The notes under the pieces were generated by a model that was not told the origin of the DNA, did not search any database, and was given only the letters and a program-made list of their open reading frames with translations. A stretch of DNA of 28,197 bases, taken from contig BLXT01007559.1 in assembly GCA_019648995.1 (NCBI GenBank), positions 189,213-217,409 on the forward strand, written 5' to 3'. The translations under genes were made by a program, and so were the position numbers. The stretch comes from Plakobranchus ocellatus (lineage: Eukaryota > Mollusca > Gastropoda > Plakobranchidae). Positions within the stretch are counted from its first letter, which is position 1; the number at the start of each line of letters is the position of its first letter. Positions 1 through 10,977 of the stretch are shown here, in pieces.

Positions 1-561
1 TCCACATCGCAATGAAAAGACAGGATTTCGATACTTTTTTCGTGCACTTTTGACTTCCGTCGTTAACGACTTGTACGAGGAAACTTTTCATTTCGATGAA
101 AAACACATTCCCAACGTATTTTAGCGTCTTCCGACATGTCCAATGTGTGCCGTTTCCGAGATAAGAGAAAAAGAGGTTGCAATTTTACTGAAAAATATTT
201 CTTTTCCGATCAAAACTAACTCGCGGGTTTGAACTACTTCTGGCCATTTGGGTTATTTCATATTGACTTTAAACCTTACGCTATCGATATGTAGAAAATT
301 TTGTTATCCTCTTGTTTAAGATTTGAACTGATTGAGATGGATTCCAAGGGTTTCAAACATTTTTTTCGGGCCTTCCTCATCTCTGAAGTACTTGTTCTTT
401 CCCTTTCAAAGCTAGATCTCACTCAGAAGGAAATAAAAAAAAAAGAACTGTGTCATTGGGGTGGAAGTATATTACTGAATACGAGTACAAAAACGATCTT
501 ATTGGCTCGGTACATTTTCTTCATTCTGTTAAATAGATGAATAGACAAGAGGAAAAAAAAA
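1..561 (+). repeat. HOR-1 monomer A
   Basis: The window opens exactly at box 1. Box 2 lies at about 111-140, box 3 at about 217, the A-type box 4 (gattccaaggg) at about 339, and the tail with a gagtacaaaaac element at about 482. The monomer looks full length. The preceding C/B units lie outside the window. Confidence 0.85.
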
Positions 562-1096
562 TAGTCCCAAGGTAAAATATAGCAGAATATTACCGTTTTC
601 TTTTCATCAATTGTTTCACAAAGCTAGCTTTTCTTTTTTTATTCTCCTTGATGGGAACATTTTTAAAGCTGTGAATAGCACATTGCCGGTGTATTAACCT
701 GTCTGTCCGATGACTCTAATGCCTGTGTTTTCCTAAAAAGAGACGAAATTATGTTAAATTGTACAAAAATTAGCGTTTTTAGCGATCGACATTTCCTCTG
801 GGGCAGAATTTGTAGCAAGGTATTTGAGTTAGTTCAGAGTGTATTTCAACCTACTCTATAGACACGTGAAAGAAAAATATCATTGTTCAGATTCTAACTG
901 AGCGATCAAAACTAAGCCTTGAGACATGCTTTTAGGCTTGATTTTCAATAAAACAGAGCGATTTTTTGCACACAAATATTGAAATGTATCCAGACAAACG
1001 ATCAAATACTTCGGTCATAAAGTAGAATACATTATAAGCGTATGTTTGCACCGATTTTTACGGAAACGCATCCGTAAAAGAGCAAAACGCACCAAA
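562..1096 (+). repeat. HOR-1 monomer C
   Basis: Starts at the C-type box 1 (gtcccaagg...agcagaat). Box 2 appears as the C variant ggtgtattaacctgtctgtc at about 690. The box 3 equivalent is degenerate (gatcgacattt...gggcag). It carries the subtype mark cataaagtagaatacatta at about 1014, shared with only two other C units in the window. Confidence 0.85.
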
Positions 1097-1587
1097 AATT
1101 CCCCGATCTTTTGAAGCAAAAAGACTTCGATGCTAACTTCTTCCAATTATGGCCTCCGCCGTTATTAAAATTCATGAAGAGATCTTTGCTAACGATGAAA
1201 ATCATTTTCGTAATGTATTTTAGCGTTTTTCGACATAACAAATGCCCGCCGTTTTGAAAATAAGGAAGAACAAGAACGAAATTACTCCAAAATGGCTTTG
1301 TTAGGATCGAAGCTAACTCGTGGGTTAGAGCTGTTGTTAGCCAATTTGATTATTTACCAATGTCTTTTGGCCTATCTTAATCGTCACGAGGAAAAAAATG
1401 CCGATATTCCTCATTTAAATGACTTGAAAATGAAACCAAATCATTTGATTGCATGAACAAAAACAGTATGATGTTTTGATCATAAAATAGATAAGAAATT
1501 TATTACATTTCTATAATTTTTTTAACGCGCTTGTTTGCTTGGATATTGGCGAAAATGTGACAGTAAATTAGCGAAAATCGATTAAAA
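1097..1587 (+). repeat. HOR-1 monomer B with internal 89-bp deletion
   Basis: B-type boxes 1-3 are present (box 3 at about 1312). After the gtcacgagg at about 1383 the sequence jumps to gccgatattcctcattt at 1400. The near-identical unit at 12232 has 89 more bases there, holding the gtgtccgagctaaagg and box 4 segments. This copy therefore lost about 89 bp. Confidence 0.85.
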
Positions 1588-1625
1588 CATTTCACATCGA
1601 TATTTACTTCTTGCAATTTTTACAC
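1588..1625 (+). repeat. Remnant of monomer A box 1
   Basis: A short stub with the A start (acatttcacatcg) and the ttacttcttgc of A, then an immediate jump into B-type sequence. Compared with the copy at 12813 it lacks about 25 bp between two tcg triplets, which suggests a microhomology deletion. Confidence 0.75.
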
Positions 1626-2187
1626 CCGAAATGACTTCGATGCTAACTTCTTCCATTTATGGCCTCCGCCGATATTGAATTTCATGAAGAGACCTTTACT
1701 AACTATTAAAAACATTTTCGTAATGTATTTTAATGTCTTCGGACATAACAAATGTCAGCCGTTTTCAAAATGAGAAAGAACAAAAGTGAAATTTTACTCA
1801 AAAATAGCTTTGTTACGACCGAACCTAACTCGCGGGTTAGAGCTCTTGTTAGCCAATTTGATTATTTAGCAATGTGTTTTGGCCTATCTTAATCGTCACT
1901 AGGAAGAAAATTCGACATTGACCTGATTGTGTCCGAGCTAGACGCCATCAAAGTTGAGGTTTCAACCTGTTTTTAGGCTAGTGTTTCAGCCTAAATTAGC
2001 CGATATTCCTCATGTAAATGACTTGAAAATGAAACCAAAACATTTGAATGTATGGGCAGAAACAGAATGAGCTTTTGATCATGAATTAAAGTAGAAATTA
2101 AGCACATTTCTAAGTTGTTTTTTGTAGCTTGTGTTTGCTTAGATATTAGCGAAGGTGTGTCCGTAAAAGATGAGAAAATTGATGAAA
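1626..2187 (+). repeat. HOR-1 monomer B' (second consecutive B)
   Basis: A B monomer follows another B, with only the short A stub between them, so the A and C units expected in A-C-B order are missing. Boxes 2, 3 (about 1825) and 4 (about 1969) are clear. The arrangement is repeated at 12873. Confidence 0.85.
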
Positions 2188-2754
2188 ACATCCCATATCG
2201 CAATGAAACAAGAGAATTTCGATACTTACTTTTAGCCCTTTTGACTTCCGTCGTTATTGACTTGCACGACAAATCCTTTGCTTTCGATGAAAAGCACATT
2301 CCCAACGTATTTTAGAGTCTTCCGTCATACCCAGTGTGTGCCGTTTCCAACATAAAAGCGAAAAAGGGTGACATTTTACTGAAAAATAGCTTTTTTACGA
2401 TCAAAACTAACTCGCGCAATTGAACTAGTTCTGCCCATTTGGGTTATTTCATAATGTCAATCAATCTTAACCTTTCGATATGTAGAAAAATGTGTTATCC
2501 TCTTGTATTAGGTTTGAAGCCGATTGAGATGGATTCCAAGGGTTGCAATCACTTTTTTCGGGCTATTCCTCGTCTCAAAATTAATTATTCTTTCCCTTTC
2601 CAAAGCTAGATCTGAGACAAAAGGAAATTAAAAAAATTGACATTTGGTCTCTGGCGTCGAGAGATATTACTGGAAAATGAGAACAAAAACAATTGTATAT
2701 GTTCGGTATATTTTCAACACTATCTTAAATAGATGAATGGGGAAAAGAAAGAAA
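2188..2754 (+). repeat. HOR-1 monomer A
   Basis: Full-length A: box 1 variant tatcgcaatgaaacaagag, box 2 at about 2298, box 3 at about 2407, A-type box 4 at about 2530, then the tail gaacaaaaacaattgtat. Open frames on both strands here (62-104 codons) cross box boundaries and match nothing I recognise. Confidence 0.85.
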
Positions 2755-3256
2755 AAGAATTGCAAGTTGCGATAAAGCAGAATCTTACCACTTTCTTTTC
2801 CTCAATTCTTTCACAAACCTTACGTTTCTTTTTTTTATTTTCCAGGATAAGAAATATTTTTTAAATATTAAATACCACATTCCCGATCTATTTACATGTT
2901 TGTTCGATGACTTTTATGCCTGCGTTGTCCTAGAAGGGTAAGAAAGTGTGAAATTTTACGAAAATTAGTCTTTACTACGATCGACATTTTGGCGTGGGCA
3001 GAAGTTTTAGCAAGGTACTTGAGGTAGTTTTTAGTGTATTTCAACCTACTCTATCGATATGTGAAAGAAAAATCAGCATTGTTCAGGTTATATCCGAGCC
3101 CCAAGGCGATCAAAACTAAGCCTTGCGACAGGGCTTTAATCTGGATTTTTAATTAAAAAAAAAGAGCCATTTTTCAAATAAAAATATTACCATATATAGA
3201 TACAAACGTTCAATTAATTCGGCTTTTCCGTAAAAGAGGAAAAAGAGTCAACAAAT
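2755..3256 (+). repeat. HOR-1 monomer C, shortened
   Basis: C-type box 1 and box 2 (about 2888) are intact. After the caaacgttcaattaattcgg at about 3203 the box 5-6 segment is missing, and the sequence goes straight to ccgtaaaagagg. The unit is about 65 bp shorter than other C copies. Confidence 0.8.
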
Positions 3257-3833
3257 TATTCCCCATCCTCATGAAGCGAAATGATTTCGATGCTCATTTC
3301 TTGCATTTATGGATTCCACCGTTAATGGATTTGATAAAAAAACCTCTTTTAACGAGGAAAATCATTTTTGTAATGTATTCTAGCATTTTCCGACATACCA
3401 AATGCCTGCCGTTTTCAAAATAAGAAAAAAAAAATGAAATTTTACTCAAAAATAGCTTTCTTACGATCAAACTTAACTCACGTGTTTGAGCTCTTGTTTG
3501 CCAATTGGATTATTTACCAATGTCTTTTGACCTATCTTAATCGTCACAGGGAAGAAATTCAACATTTTTCTGGTTGTGTCCGAGCTAAAGGCGATCAAAG
3601 TTGAGGCTTTCAACCCGTTTTTAGGCTAGTGTTTCAGCCAAAATTTACCGATTTTTCTCATGTAAATGACTTGGAAATGGGACCAAAACAGTTGATTGAA
3701 TGGACAAAAATAGTATGATGTTTTGATAAAAATAAAGAGGGTAGAAATTTCGTACATTCTATGTTTTTCTTTAAGCTGCCTTTGCTTAGATACTGGCAAA
3801 GGTGCGTCAGTAAAAGAGTGAAAATCGATGAAA
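3257..3833 (+). repeat. HOR-1 monomer B
   Basis: Full-length B. Box 1 is attccccatcctcatgaagc, box 2 is at about 3376, box 3 at about 3474 (ttaactcacgtgtttgag), box 4 at about 3622, box 5 at about 3690-3745, and box 6 near 3780. Confidence 0.85.
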
Positions 3834-4263
3834 ACATTTCACATAAAAAGCACATTCCCAAAATATTTTAGCGTCTTCCGACATGTCTAATGTGTGCTGT
3901 TTGCGAGATAAGAGCGAAAGAGGTTGCAATTTTACCGAAAAATAGCTTTATTACGATCAAAATTAAGTCTCGAGTTGAACTAGTCCTGGCCATATGGGTT
4001 AACTCATAGTATCTTTCAACATTACCCTATCGCTACGTAGAAAAATTTCTTATCCTCTTGTTTAAGATGTGAAGCTGATTGAGATGGATTCAAAGGCTTG
4101 CTATCACTTTTTTCGGGCTATTTCTCATCTCCAAATTAATTATTCTTTCCCTTTCCAAAACTAGATCTGACTCAAAAGGAAATAAAAAAAAGGACATTTG
4201 GTTTCTGGCATCGAAGAATATTACTGGAAAACGAGTACAAAAACACTCATATTTCTTCAGTAA
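3834..4263 (+). repeat. HOR-1 monomer A with box 1 deleted
   Basis: The A start acatttcacat is fused directly to aaaaagcacattccc just before box 2. About 105 bp of box 1 and the following segment are missing. Box 3 is diverged (attaagtctcgagttgaac at about 3961). The unit ends early at a rearrangement near 4263. Confidence 0.8.
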
Positions 4264-4343
4264 CTAGTCCTGCCCATTTGGGTAATTTCATAATATCAAT
4301 CAATCTTAATCTTTCGATATGTAGAAAAATTTGTTATCCTCTT
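4264..4343 (+). repeat. Duplicated A-monomer fragment (back-jump)
   Basis: After reaching the tail of A, the sequence jumps back to the post-box 3 part of an A unit (actagtcctgcccatttggg). It then runs to gttatcctcttgta and stops. The same stretch occurs once already at about 3975-4045, and closely at 2420-2510. Confidence 0.8.
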
Positions 4344-4775
4344 GTAAAGCATTTTTGCGATGTATTTCAGCGTCTTCCAACGTGTCCAATGGCCGCGTTT
4401 CAAAAATAGAAAAAGTGCGACATTTTACTCTTAAACGCTTTCTTGCGATCAAAAGCAACTCGCGAGTTTGAGCTGTTGCTGGTCATTTAAATAATCATCA
4501 GTGACTTTTGACCTTACTCTGTCGATATGCAGAAAGACCTTCGATTTTCTCGTTGTTGTCTTTGAACTAAAGGCGATTAATATTGAGGCTTAAAAACTTG
4601 CAGATTTTGTCCAACTATATGACTTCAAAATAATATAAAAACATTTGTTTGAACAAAAGAAAATTGGTTTTTTGATCATGAAATAAAGTAGAAAAATAGT
4701 ATATTATTATGGTATTTTCGTTTTCTTGGGTATTCACGAAGGTGCATCCACAAAAAAGCGACTGTCAAATAAAAA
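4344..4775 (+). repeat. HOR-2 monomer Z, 5'-truncated; HOR-1 to HOR-2 switch
   Basis: The unit begins at the Z form of box 2 (gcatttttgcgatgtatttc), right after an A fragment, so box 1 is absent. The Z box 3 form ctcgcgagtttgagct follows at about 4457. This is the first HOR-2 unit in the window. Confidence 0.8.
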
Positions 4776-5298
4776 ATTCCAGATCGCGATGAAGCAACAG
4801 GAGTTCAATGCTCACTTCTTGCGTTTTTGTCTTCCGCCGCTATTGATTTGTAGAAATAAACCTTTGCTTTCGATAAAAAGCACATTCTCAACTTATTTTT
4901 ATCGTCTTCCAATATGTCCATTGGCTGCCGTTTTCCAAAAAAGAAAAGAAGAAATTTACAATTTTTTATTTAAAAAATGGCTTGGTTACGATCGAAACAA
5001 CTCGCGGGATTGAGATGTTGCTGACCGTTTAAATTATTCAATGTCTCCGAGCTGAAGGCGGTAGTAGTTGACGATTTATACCTGTTTTTAAGGCTAGTGT
5101 TTCAGCCAAAATTTTCCGATTTTCTTCATGTAAATGACCTAAAATGAATTAAAACACTAAATTGTATGTAAGAAAACAATTTAACGCTTTGTTCACAAAA
5201 CAAAGAAAAAAATAGCATACCTGTATGTTTGTGGAGCTTGCGTTTGCTTAGGTATTTACGAAGCTGCATCCATAAAAGATTGAAAATCACTTAACAAC
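4776..5298 (+). repeat. Hybrid monomer, A/X-like start and Z-like end
   Basis: Box 1 (gatcgcgatgaagcaacag) and cctttgctttcgat are A/X-like. The second half carries gtctccgagctgaagg and the B/Z form of box 4 (ggctagtgtttcagcc at about 5092). Its 'gtagttgacgatttata' stretch matches the Z at 10441. It is about 50 bp shorter than usual, between box 3 and box 4. Confidence 0.7.
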
Positions 5299-5859
5299 TT
5301 GCAAATCGCGATGAAATGACAGGACTTTGATGTATACTTTTTGCATTTTTGACCTCCGTCCTTGTTGACGTGTAACTAGAACCCTTTGCTTACGATGAAA
5401 AGGACATCCGAAACGTATTTTAGAGTCTTCCGACCTGTATAATGTCTGCCGTTTCCAAAATGAGTAAGAGAAAGAGCGCGATTTTGCTGAAAAAATGGCT
5501 TTGTTACGATGGAAATTAACACGCAGGTTGGAGCTATTGCTGGCCATTTGAGTTATTTTATAGTGTCTTTGACCTCACTCTACCGATAAGTACAGCCGTC
5601 TTGTACAAGATCTGAAACTGACTGCGATGGATTCCAAGGGTTGCAATCACGATTTGCTGACTAATTTTCAAATTAAAATTGCTGGTTTCCTCCCCTTCCA
5701 AAGCTCAATGAAATTCAAAACTAAATAAAAAAAAAAGTACCTGTGATTACTGGTATCGATAAATCTTATAGCTGATGAAGGAGTACAAAAAATCGTATTT
5801 GCACGGTTCGCTTTCGACCCTATTTCGAATAGATTAGAGAAACAAAAACTAAAACAAAA
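5299..5859 (+). repeat. HOR-2 monomer X
   Basis: Full-length X: box 1 gcaaatcgcgatgaaatgac, X-type box 2 with acatccgaaacg at about 5402, box 3 drifted to ttaacacgcaggttggag, and A/X box 4 gattccaagggttgcaatca at about 5630. From about 5717 it lies inside copy 1 of a 2.29-kb tandem duplication. Confidence 0.85.
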
Positions 5860-6402
5860 GAGTCCCCATTTGCAGTGAAATAGAATCTTACCCAACTTTT
5901 CTCTTTTATATCACATAGATTACGTTTCTTATTTATTCTCTTGGGTAGGAAAAGTTTGAAAACACCATGATCGTTGTATTTTACTGTCTTGCGATAACAC
6001 CAATGCCTCTTGTTTCCAAAAAGGTTAAGAAAATATAGGAAATTCTACATAAATAGGCCTAATAACGATAGAAATTTTCTCGTGGACTGAAGTTGAAGAA
6101 AGAAATTTGAGTTATGTGATAGTGTATTTCAACTTTTCTCTATTGCTATATGAAAGAACATTTAACATTCTTTACGGTGAATCCCAGCTAAAGGCGATCA
6201 AAATTATGGCTGGCAACGACTTTTGGGCTGGATTTTCCACCAGAAATCGAAGACTTAACTGTGTAATTGATATTGAATTCTAATAAAAACATTCAAATGT
6301 ATAGAGACAAAGGATCTTGTGTTTCGGTCATGAAGGAGAAAACAAGAATAACATCACTGCACGGAGTAAGGCATGTGTTTGCGCAGAGGAAAAACTAGTA
6401 AA
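5860..6402 (+). repeat. HOR-2 monomer Y
   Basis: Y box 1 (gagtccccatttgcagtg), box 2 variant gttgtattttactgtcttgc at about 5972, and a box 3 equivalent with ctcgtgg. Box 4 carries ggcgatcaaaattatggctg. The unit matches 8143-8710 almost base for base. The second copy retains about 25 bp near box 6 that are missing here (before agaggaaaaactag). Confidence 0.85.
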
Positions 6403-6981
6403 AATTCCCCATCGCCATGAACTGATAGTGTTTCGATGGTCACTTCTTGCGTTTATGGTTTCCGTCGTTATTGAATTATTTAAAGAAAACTTCGCTTTCT
6501 GTGAAAGGCATTTTTGCTGTCAATTTCAGCGTCTCCCAACGTGTACAATGCCCACCGTTTCAAAAATAAGAAAGAAAAGTACGATATTTTACTCTTAAAT
6601 GGTTTTCTTACGATTTAAACTAACTCGCAAGTTTTAGCTATTTCTGGCTATTTAAAGTTTTTAACAGTGTCGTAGGACCTTAGTCTATCAATATGAAGGA
6701 AGAATTTCAACTTTCTTCTGGTTATTTTTGAGCTAATGGCGATTACAATTAAGGCTTTAAACCTGTTTTTAGTCTAGTGTCTCTGAAAAACCTGCCGATT
6801 TTGTCCAAATAATTACTTAACAAAGAAAAAAAAACAACACTCAATTGTATAGACGAAAACAATAGGATGCTTTAATCATGAAATAGAGAAAAAAAATAGC
6901 ATATTGTTATGGTATTTTAGGCTTGCGTTTGCCCAGGTATCTATGAAGGTTCATCCATAAAAGAGCGACAATCAATAAAAA
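6403..6981 (+). repeat. HOR-2 monomer Z
   Basis: Z box 1 (attccccatcgccatgaac), Z box 2 (tcagcgtctcccaacgtgta at about 6526), box 3 ctaactcgcaagttttagct, and box 6 as gcttgcgtttgcccagg. Part of copy 1 of the 2.29-kb tandem duplication. Confidence 0.85.
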
Positions 6982-7542
6982 ATTCCACATCGCGGTAAAA
7001 TGACAATATTTTGATGCTGACTTCTTGCATTTTTGAGCCCCTTCCTTGTTGACGTGTACGAAGAATCTTTTGCTTTCCATGAAAAGCACATCCGCAACGT
7101 ATTTCAGCGTCTTCCGACAGGTCAAATGTATGCCGTTTCCAAAATGAAAAAGAAAAGGTCGCGATTTTGCTGAAAAAGTGATTTTGTTACAATCGAAATT
7201 AACTCGAGGGTTTGTGCTAGTGCTTGCAATTTGAGTTATTTTATAGCATCTTTCAATCTTACTCTATGGATATATAGAACAAATTTGTTACCCTCTTGTA
7301 CAACATTTGAAACTGACTGCGATGAATTCCAAGAGATGCAAACACATTTTTCGTGCTAATTTTCACTTCAAAATAGGTGGTTTTCTCCCTTTCCAAAACT
7401 TTCTAATTCAAAATAAAAAAAAAAGTTACTGTGGTTTCTGGTAACGATGGATCTTTCAAGAAAAGGAGTGCAAAACAATCGCATTTGCACGGTACATTTT
7501 CGACATCCTTTGGAATAGATAACAGAAACAAAACAACAAAAA
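6982..7542 (+). repeat. HOR-2 monomer X
   Basis: X box 1 with the variant cacatcgcggtaaaatgac, X box 2 (acatccgcaacgtatttcag at about 7087), and box 3 ttaactcgagggtttgtgct. The tail ends with aacagaaacaaaacaac before the next Y. It pairs with 9296-9856. Confidence 0.85.
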
Positions 7543-8004
7543 AGAGTCCCCATTTGCGGGTGTTCGAATCATACCCACTATTTTTTCTCTTTTTTATCAC
7601 GCAGGTTAAGTTTCTTTGTCATTAACCTGGATCGGAAAAGTGTTATAAACAGTGAAAACTACATTCCCGATGTATTTTACTGTCTTTCGATGATTCCAAT
7701 GCCTGTCATTTCCAAAAAGCTAAGAAAATGTTTGAAATTCCACGTAAAGTAGGTTTTATTACGATTAGAATTTACCCGTAGGCTGAAGTTAAGGCAAGTA
7801 ATTTGTCTTTGTAAATGATGAATTTAAATCTTTTTTTTTTCGATAGAAATAAAATTTAATATTCTTGAGCTTGAATCCGAGTGAAAGGAAACCAAACTAT
7901 GGCTCGCAACGAGCTTTTTGGCTGGGTTTTCGGGAAAAGAGTTAACGATATTACCGTGTAAATGATTTTAAAATCAAATAAAGACATTCAAATGTATAGC
8001 GACA
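7543..8004 (+). repeat. HOR-2 monomer Y, truncated at duplication joint
   Basis: Starts at Y box 1 (gagtccccatttgcggg) and runs through box 2 (about 7669) and box 4 (about 7900). At about 8004, in gtatagcgacaaaac, it breaks off into the tail of an X monomer. The counterpart at 9857-10440 continues normally, so this end is the duplication joint. Confidence 0.85.
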
Positions 8005-8142
8005 AAACTAAATAAAAAAAGTACCTGTGGTTACTGGTATCGATAGATCTTATAGATGAAGGAGTACAAAAACAATCGTATATGCACGGTACGCTTTCGA
8101 CTCTATTTCGAATAGATTACAGAAACAAAACTTAAAACAAAA
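8005..8142 (+). repeat. Partial X monomer tail
   Basis: Only the last part of X is present, starting at caaaactaaataaaa and matching the sequence from about 5717. It is the first segment of copy 2 of the tandem duplication. Confidence 0.85.
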
Positions 8143-8710
8143 GAGTCCCCAGTTGCAGTGTAATAGAATCTTACCCAACTTTTCTCTTTTATATCACATA
8201 GATTACGTTTCTTATTTATTCTCTTGGGTAGGAAAAGTTTGTAAACCACATGATCGTTGTATTTTACTGTCTTGCGATAACACCAATGCCTCTTGTTTCC
8301 AAAAAGGTTAAGAAAATATGCGAAAATCGACATTAATAGGTCGAATAACGATGGAAATTTTCCCAGGACTGAAGTTGAGGAAAGCAATCTGAGTGATGTT
8401 GTAGTGTATTTCAACTTTTCTCTATTGCAATATGAAAGAATATTTAACATTCTTTAGGATGAATCCGAGCTAAAAGTGATCAAAATTATGGCTGGCAACG
8501 ACTTTTAGGCTGGATTTTACACCAGAAATCGACGACTTAACCGTGTAATTGATATTGAATTCTAATAAAAACATTCAAATGTATAGAGACAAAGGATCTT
8601 TTGTTTCGGTCATGAAGTAGGTACAAGAATAACAGCACTGCACGGAGTAAGGCATGTGTTTGCGCAGATTTTTATGAAAACACTTTAGTAAAAGAGGAAA
8701 AACTAGTAAA
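8143..8710 (+). repeat. HOR-2 monomer Y
   Basis: Near-identical partner of 5860-6402, but with a complete box 6 region (cagatttttatgaaaacact at about 8666). The longest ATG frame of the window (115 codons, minus strand) spans this unit and its upstream joint. It has no recognisable domain. Confidence 0.85.
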
Positions 8711-9295
8711 AATTCCCCATCGCCATGAAATGATAGGATTTCGATGGTCACTTCTTGCGTTTATGGTTTCCGCGTTATTGAATTATTTAAAGAAAACTTC
8801 GCTTTCTGTGAAAGGCATTTTTGCTGTCAATTTCAGCGTCTCCCAACGTGTCCAATGCCAAACGTTTCAAAAATAAGAAAGAAAAGTACGATATTTTACT
8901 CTTAAATGGCTTTCTTACCATCGAAACTAACTCGCGAGTTGTGGCTATTGCTGGCTATTTCAATTTTTTAACAATGTCTTTGAACCTTAGTCTATCAATA
9001 TGTAGGATGAATTTCAACTTTCTTTTAGCTATCTTTGAGCTAATGGCGATTACAATTAAATGTTATAAACCTGTTTTTAGTCTAGTGTCTCTGAAAAAAC
9101 ATGCCGATTTTGTCCAAGTAATTACTTAAAAAAAAAAATTTAAAAAACACTTAATTGTATAGACGAAAACAAAAGCATGCTTTAATCATGAAATAGAGTA
9201 GAAAAAAATGTTATATTGCTATGGTATTTTAGGCTTGCGTTTGCCCAGGTATCTATGAAGGTTCATCCATAAAAGAGCGACAATCAATTAAAAAA
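8711..9295 (+). repeat. HOR-2 monomer Z
   Basis: Partner of 6403-6981. It shares the unusual tttttgctgtcaatttcagc at box 2, which is seen in no other Z unit of the window. This supports a recent common origin of the two copies. Confidence 0.85.
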
Positions 9296-9856
9296 TTCCA
9301 CATCGCGGTAAAATGACAAAATTTTGATGCTTACTTTTTTGCATTTCTGACCTCCTTCCTTGTTGACGTGTACGAAGAATCTTTTGCTTTCGATCAAAAT
9401 CACATCCGCAAAGTATTTTAGTGTCTTCCGACATGTCCGATGTCTGCCTTTTCCAAAATGAGAGAGAAAAGGGCGCGATTTTGCTGAAAAAGTGATTTTG
9501 TTACGATCGAAATTAACTCGAGGATTTGTGCTAGTGCTTGCTATTTCAGTTATTTTACAGTATCTTTCAATCTTACGCTGTGGATATATAGAACAAATTT
9601 GTTACCCTCTTGTACAACATTTGAAACTGACTGCGATGAATTCCAAGAGATGCAATCACGTTTTTCTTGCTAATTTTCACTTCAAAATAGGTGGTTTTCT
9701 CCCTTTCCAAAACTTTCTAATTCAAAATAAAAAAAAAGTGCCTGTAGTTTCTGGTATCGATGGATATTTCAAGAAAAGGAGTGCAAAAACAATCGCATTT
9801 GCACGGTACATTTTCGACATCCTTTGGAATAGATAACAGAAACAAAACAACAAAAA
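9296..9856 (+). repeat. HOR-2 monomer X
   Basis: Partner of 6982-7542, sharing cacatcgcggtaaaatgac and ttcaagaaaaggagtgcaaa. Small differences are visible, such as acatgtccgatgtctgcc at box 2. Confidence 0.85.
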
Positions 9857-10440
9857 AGAGTCGCCATTTGCGGTGTGGTAGAATCATACCCACTATTTTT
9901 TCTCTTTTTTATCACGCAGGTTAAGTTTCTTTGTTATTCACCTGGATCGGAATAGTGTTATAAACAGTGAAAACTACATTCCCGATGTATTTTACCGTCT
10001 TTCGATGATTCCAATGCCTGTCATTTCCAAAAAGCTAAGAAAATATTTGAAATTCCACGTAAAGTAGGTTTTATTCGATTTAAATTTACTCGTGGGCTGA
10101 AGTTAAGGCAATTAATTTATGTTCGTAAATAGTGAATTTAAACCTTTCTCTTTCGATATGCAAAAAAAAATTTAACATTCTTTAGGTTGAATCCGAGTGA
10201 AAGGAGACCAAATTATGGCTTGCAACGAGCTTTTTTGCTGAATTTTTACGAAAAAAAATCGACAAAATTTACCGAGCAATAGATTTCAAAGTTAAATAAA
10301 AGCATTCAAATGTATAGAGACAAACGATCTGGTTCTTCGTCATGTAAAAGAGTATAAAAATAACATCACTGCATGGTGTAAAGCTTGCGTCTGCTCAGAT
10401 TTTTAGGAAAACGCTTTCGTGAAAGAGGAAAAAGTAGTAA
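9857..10440 (+). repeat. HOR-2 monomer Y
   Basis: Full-length Y. Up to about 10325 it matches 7543-8004. Beyond that it continues with a normal box 5-6 (catcactgcatggtgtaaagc at about 10363), which the truncated partner lacks. Confidence 0.85.
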
Positions 10441-10977
10441 AAATCACACATCACCAAGGAGCGATACGATTTCGATACTCACTTCTTTCATTTATGGCTT
10501 CCTTCGATATATAATTATTTAAAGATGAAAAGCATTTTCACGATGTATTTCAGCGGGTTTCAACGTGTCCAATGCCTGCCGTTTCAAAAATAAGAAAGAA
10601 AAAATGCGATATTTTACTCTTAAATGGTTTTCTTACGATTGAATCTAACTCGCGAGTTTGAGCTATTGCTGGCCATTAAAATTTTTTAACAGTGTCTTTG
10701 GACCTTAGTCTATCAATATGTAGGAGGAATTTCAACTTTTTAATGGTTATCTTTGAGCTAAAGGCGATAGTATTTGACGATTTATAGCCGTTTTTAGTTT
10801 AGTGTGTCAGCCAAATTTTCCGATTTTCCTCATGTAAATGACCTACAATGAAATAAAACACTAAATTGTTGGTAAGAAAACATAGTAAAAATGGCATACC
10901 TGTATGATATTTAATCTTGCGTTTGCTTAGGTATTTACGAAGGTGCATCCATAAAAGATTAAATACCAATTAACAAA
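10441..10977 (+). repeat. HOR-2 monomer Z, shortened
   Basis: Box 1 is the variant aatcacacatcaccaaggag. About 30 bp are missing before box 2, where attatttaaagatgaaaagc joins directly. The box 4 region 'gtatttgacgatttatagcc' is shared with the hybrid unit at 4776-5298. Confidence 0.8.

Larger units (their letters stand above)
565..1990 (+). repeat. Dispersed near-identical segment, copy 1
   Basis: C-B-(A stub)-B' run matching 11704-13267, about 11.1 kb away. The irregular A-stub joint is included. It differs mainly by an 89-bp and a 25-bp deletion here. Confidence 0.85.
5717..8004 (+). repeat. Tandem segmental duplication, copy 1
   Basis: Four-unit segment (X tail, Y, Z, X, partial Y) followed directly by a near-identical copy about 2.29 kb downstream. 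Rare variants are shared, for example tttttgctgtcaatttcagc at Z box 2 and gcacggtacgctttcgac-type text in the X tail. Confidence 0.85.
8005..10325 (+). repeat. Tandem segmental duplication, copy 2
   Basis: Starts at caaaactaaataaaa, the same text found at about 5717. The partner text just before the joint reads gacaaaac, so the break shares about 6 bases of microhomology (acaaaac/tcaaaac). The duplicated length is not a multiple of the 1.7-kb HOR, so the event was out of register: four monomers instead of three. Confidence 0.85.

Noticed and set aside
301-540. Plus-strand 79-codon frame in the first A monomer
   Set aside because: It starts from a TTG-region frame crossing A-type box 4. Other A units have stops or frameshifts at the same place, so there is no sign of selection for a protein.
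7556-7577. tRNA T-arm-like hairpin with gttcgaatc
   Set aside because: A five-pair stem can be drawn, but no acceptor, D or anticodon arms lie at the right distances. Sister Y units have gtggtagaatcatacc here, so it is a chance variant.
8103-8450. Longest ATG open frame (115 codons, minus strand)
   Set aside because: It spans the X tail and Y unit just after the duplication joint, and the near-identical copy at about 5820-6165 does not keep it open at full length. It shows no domain, signal or composition suggesting a protein.
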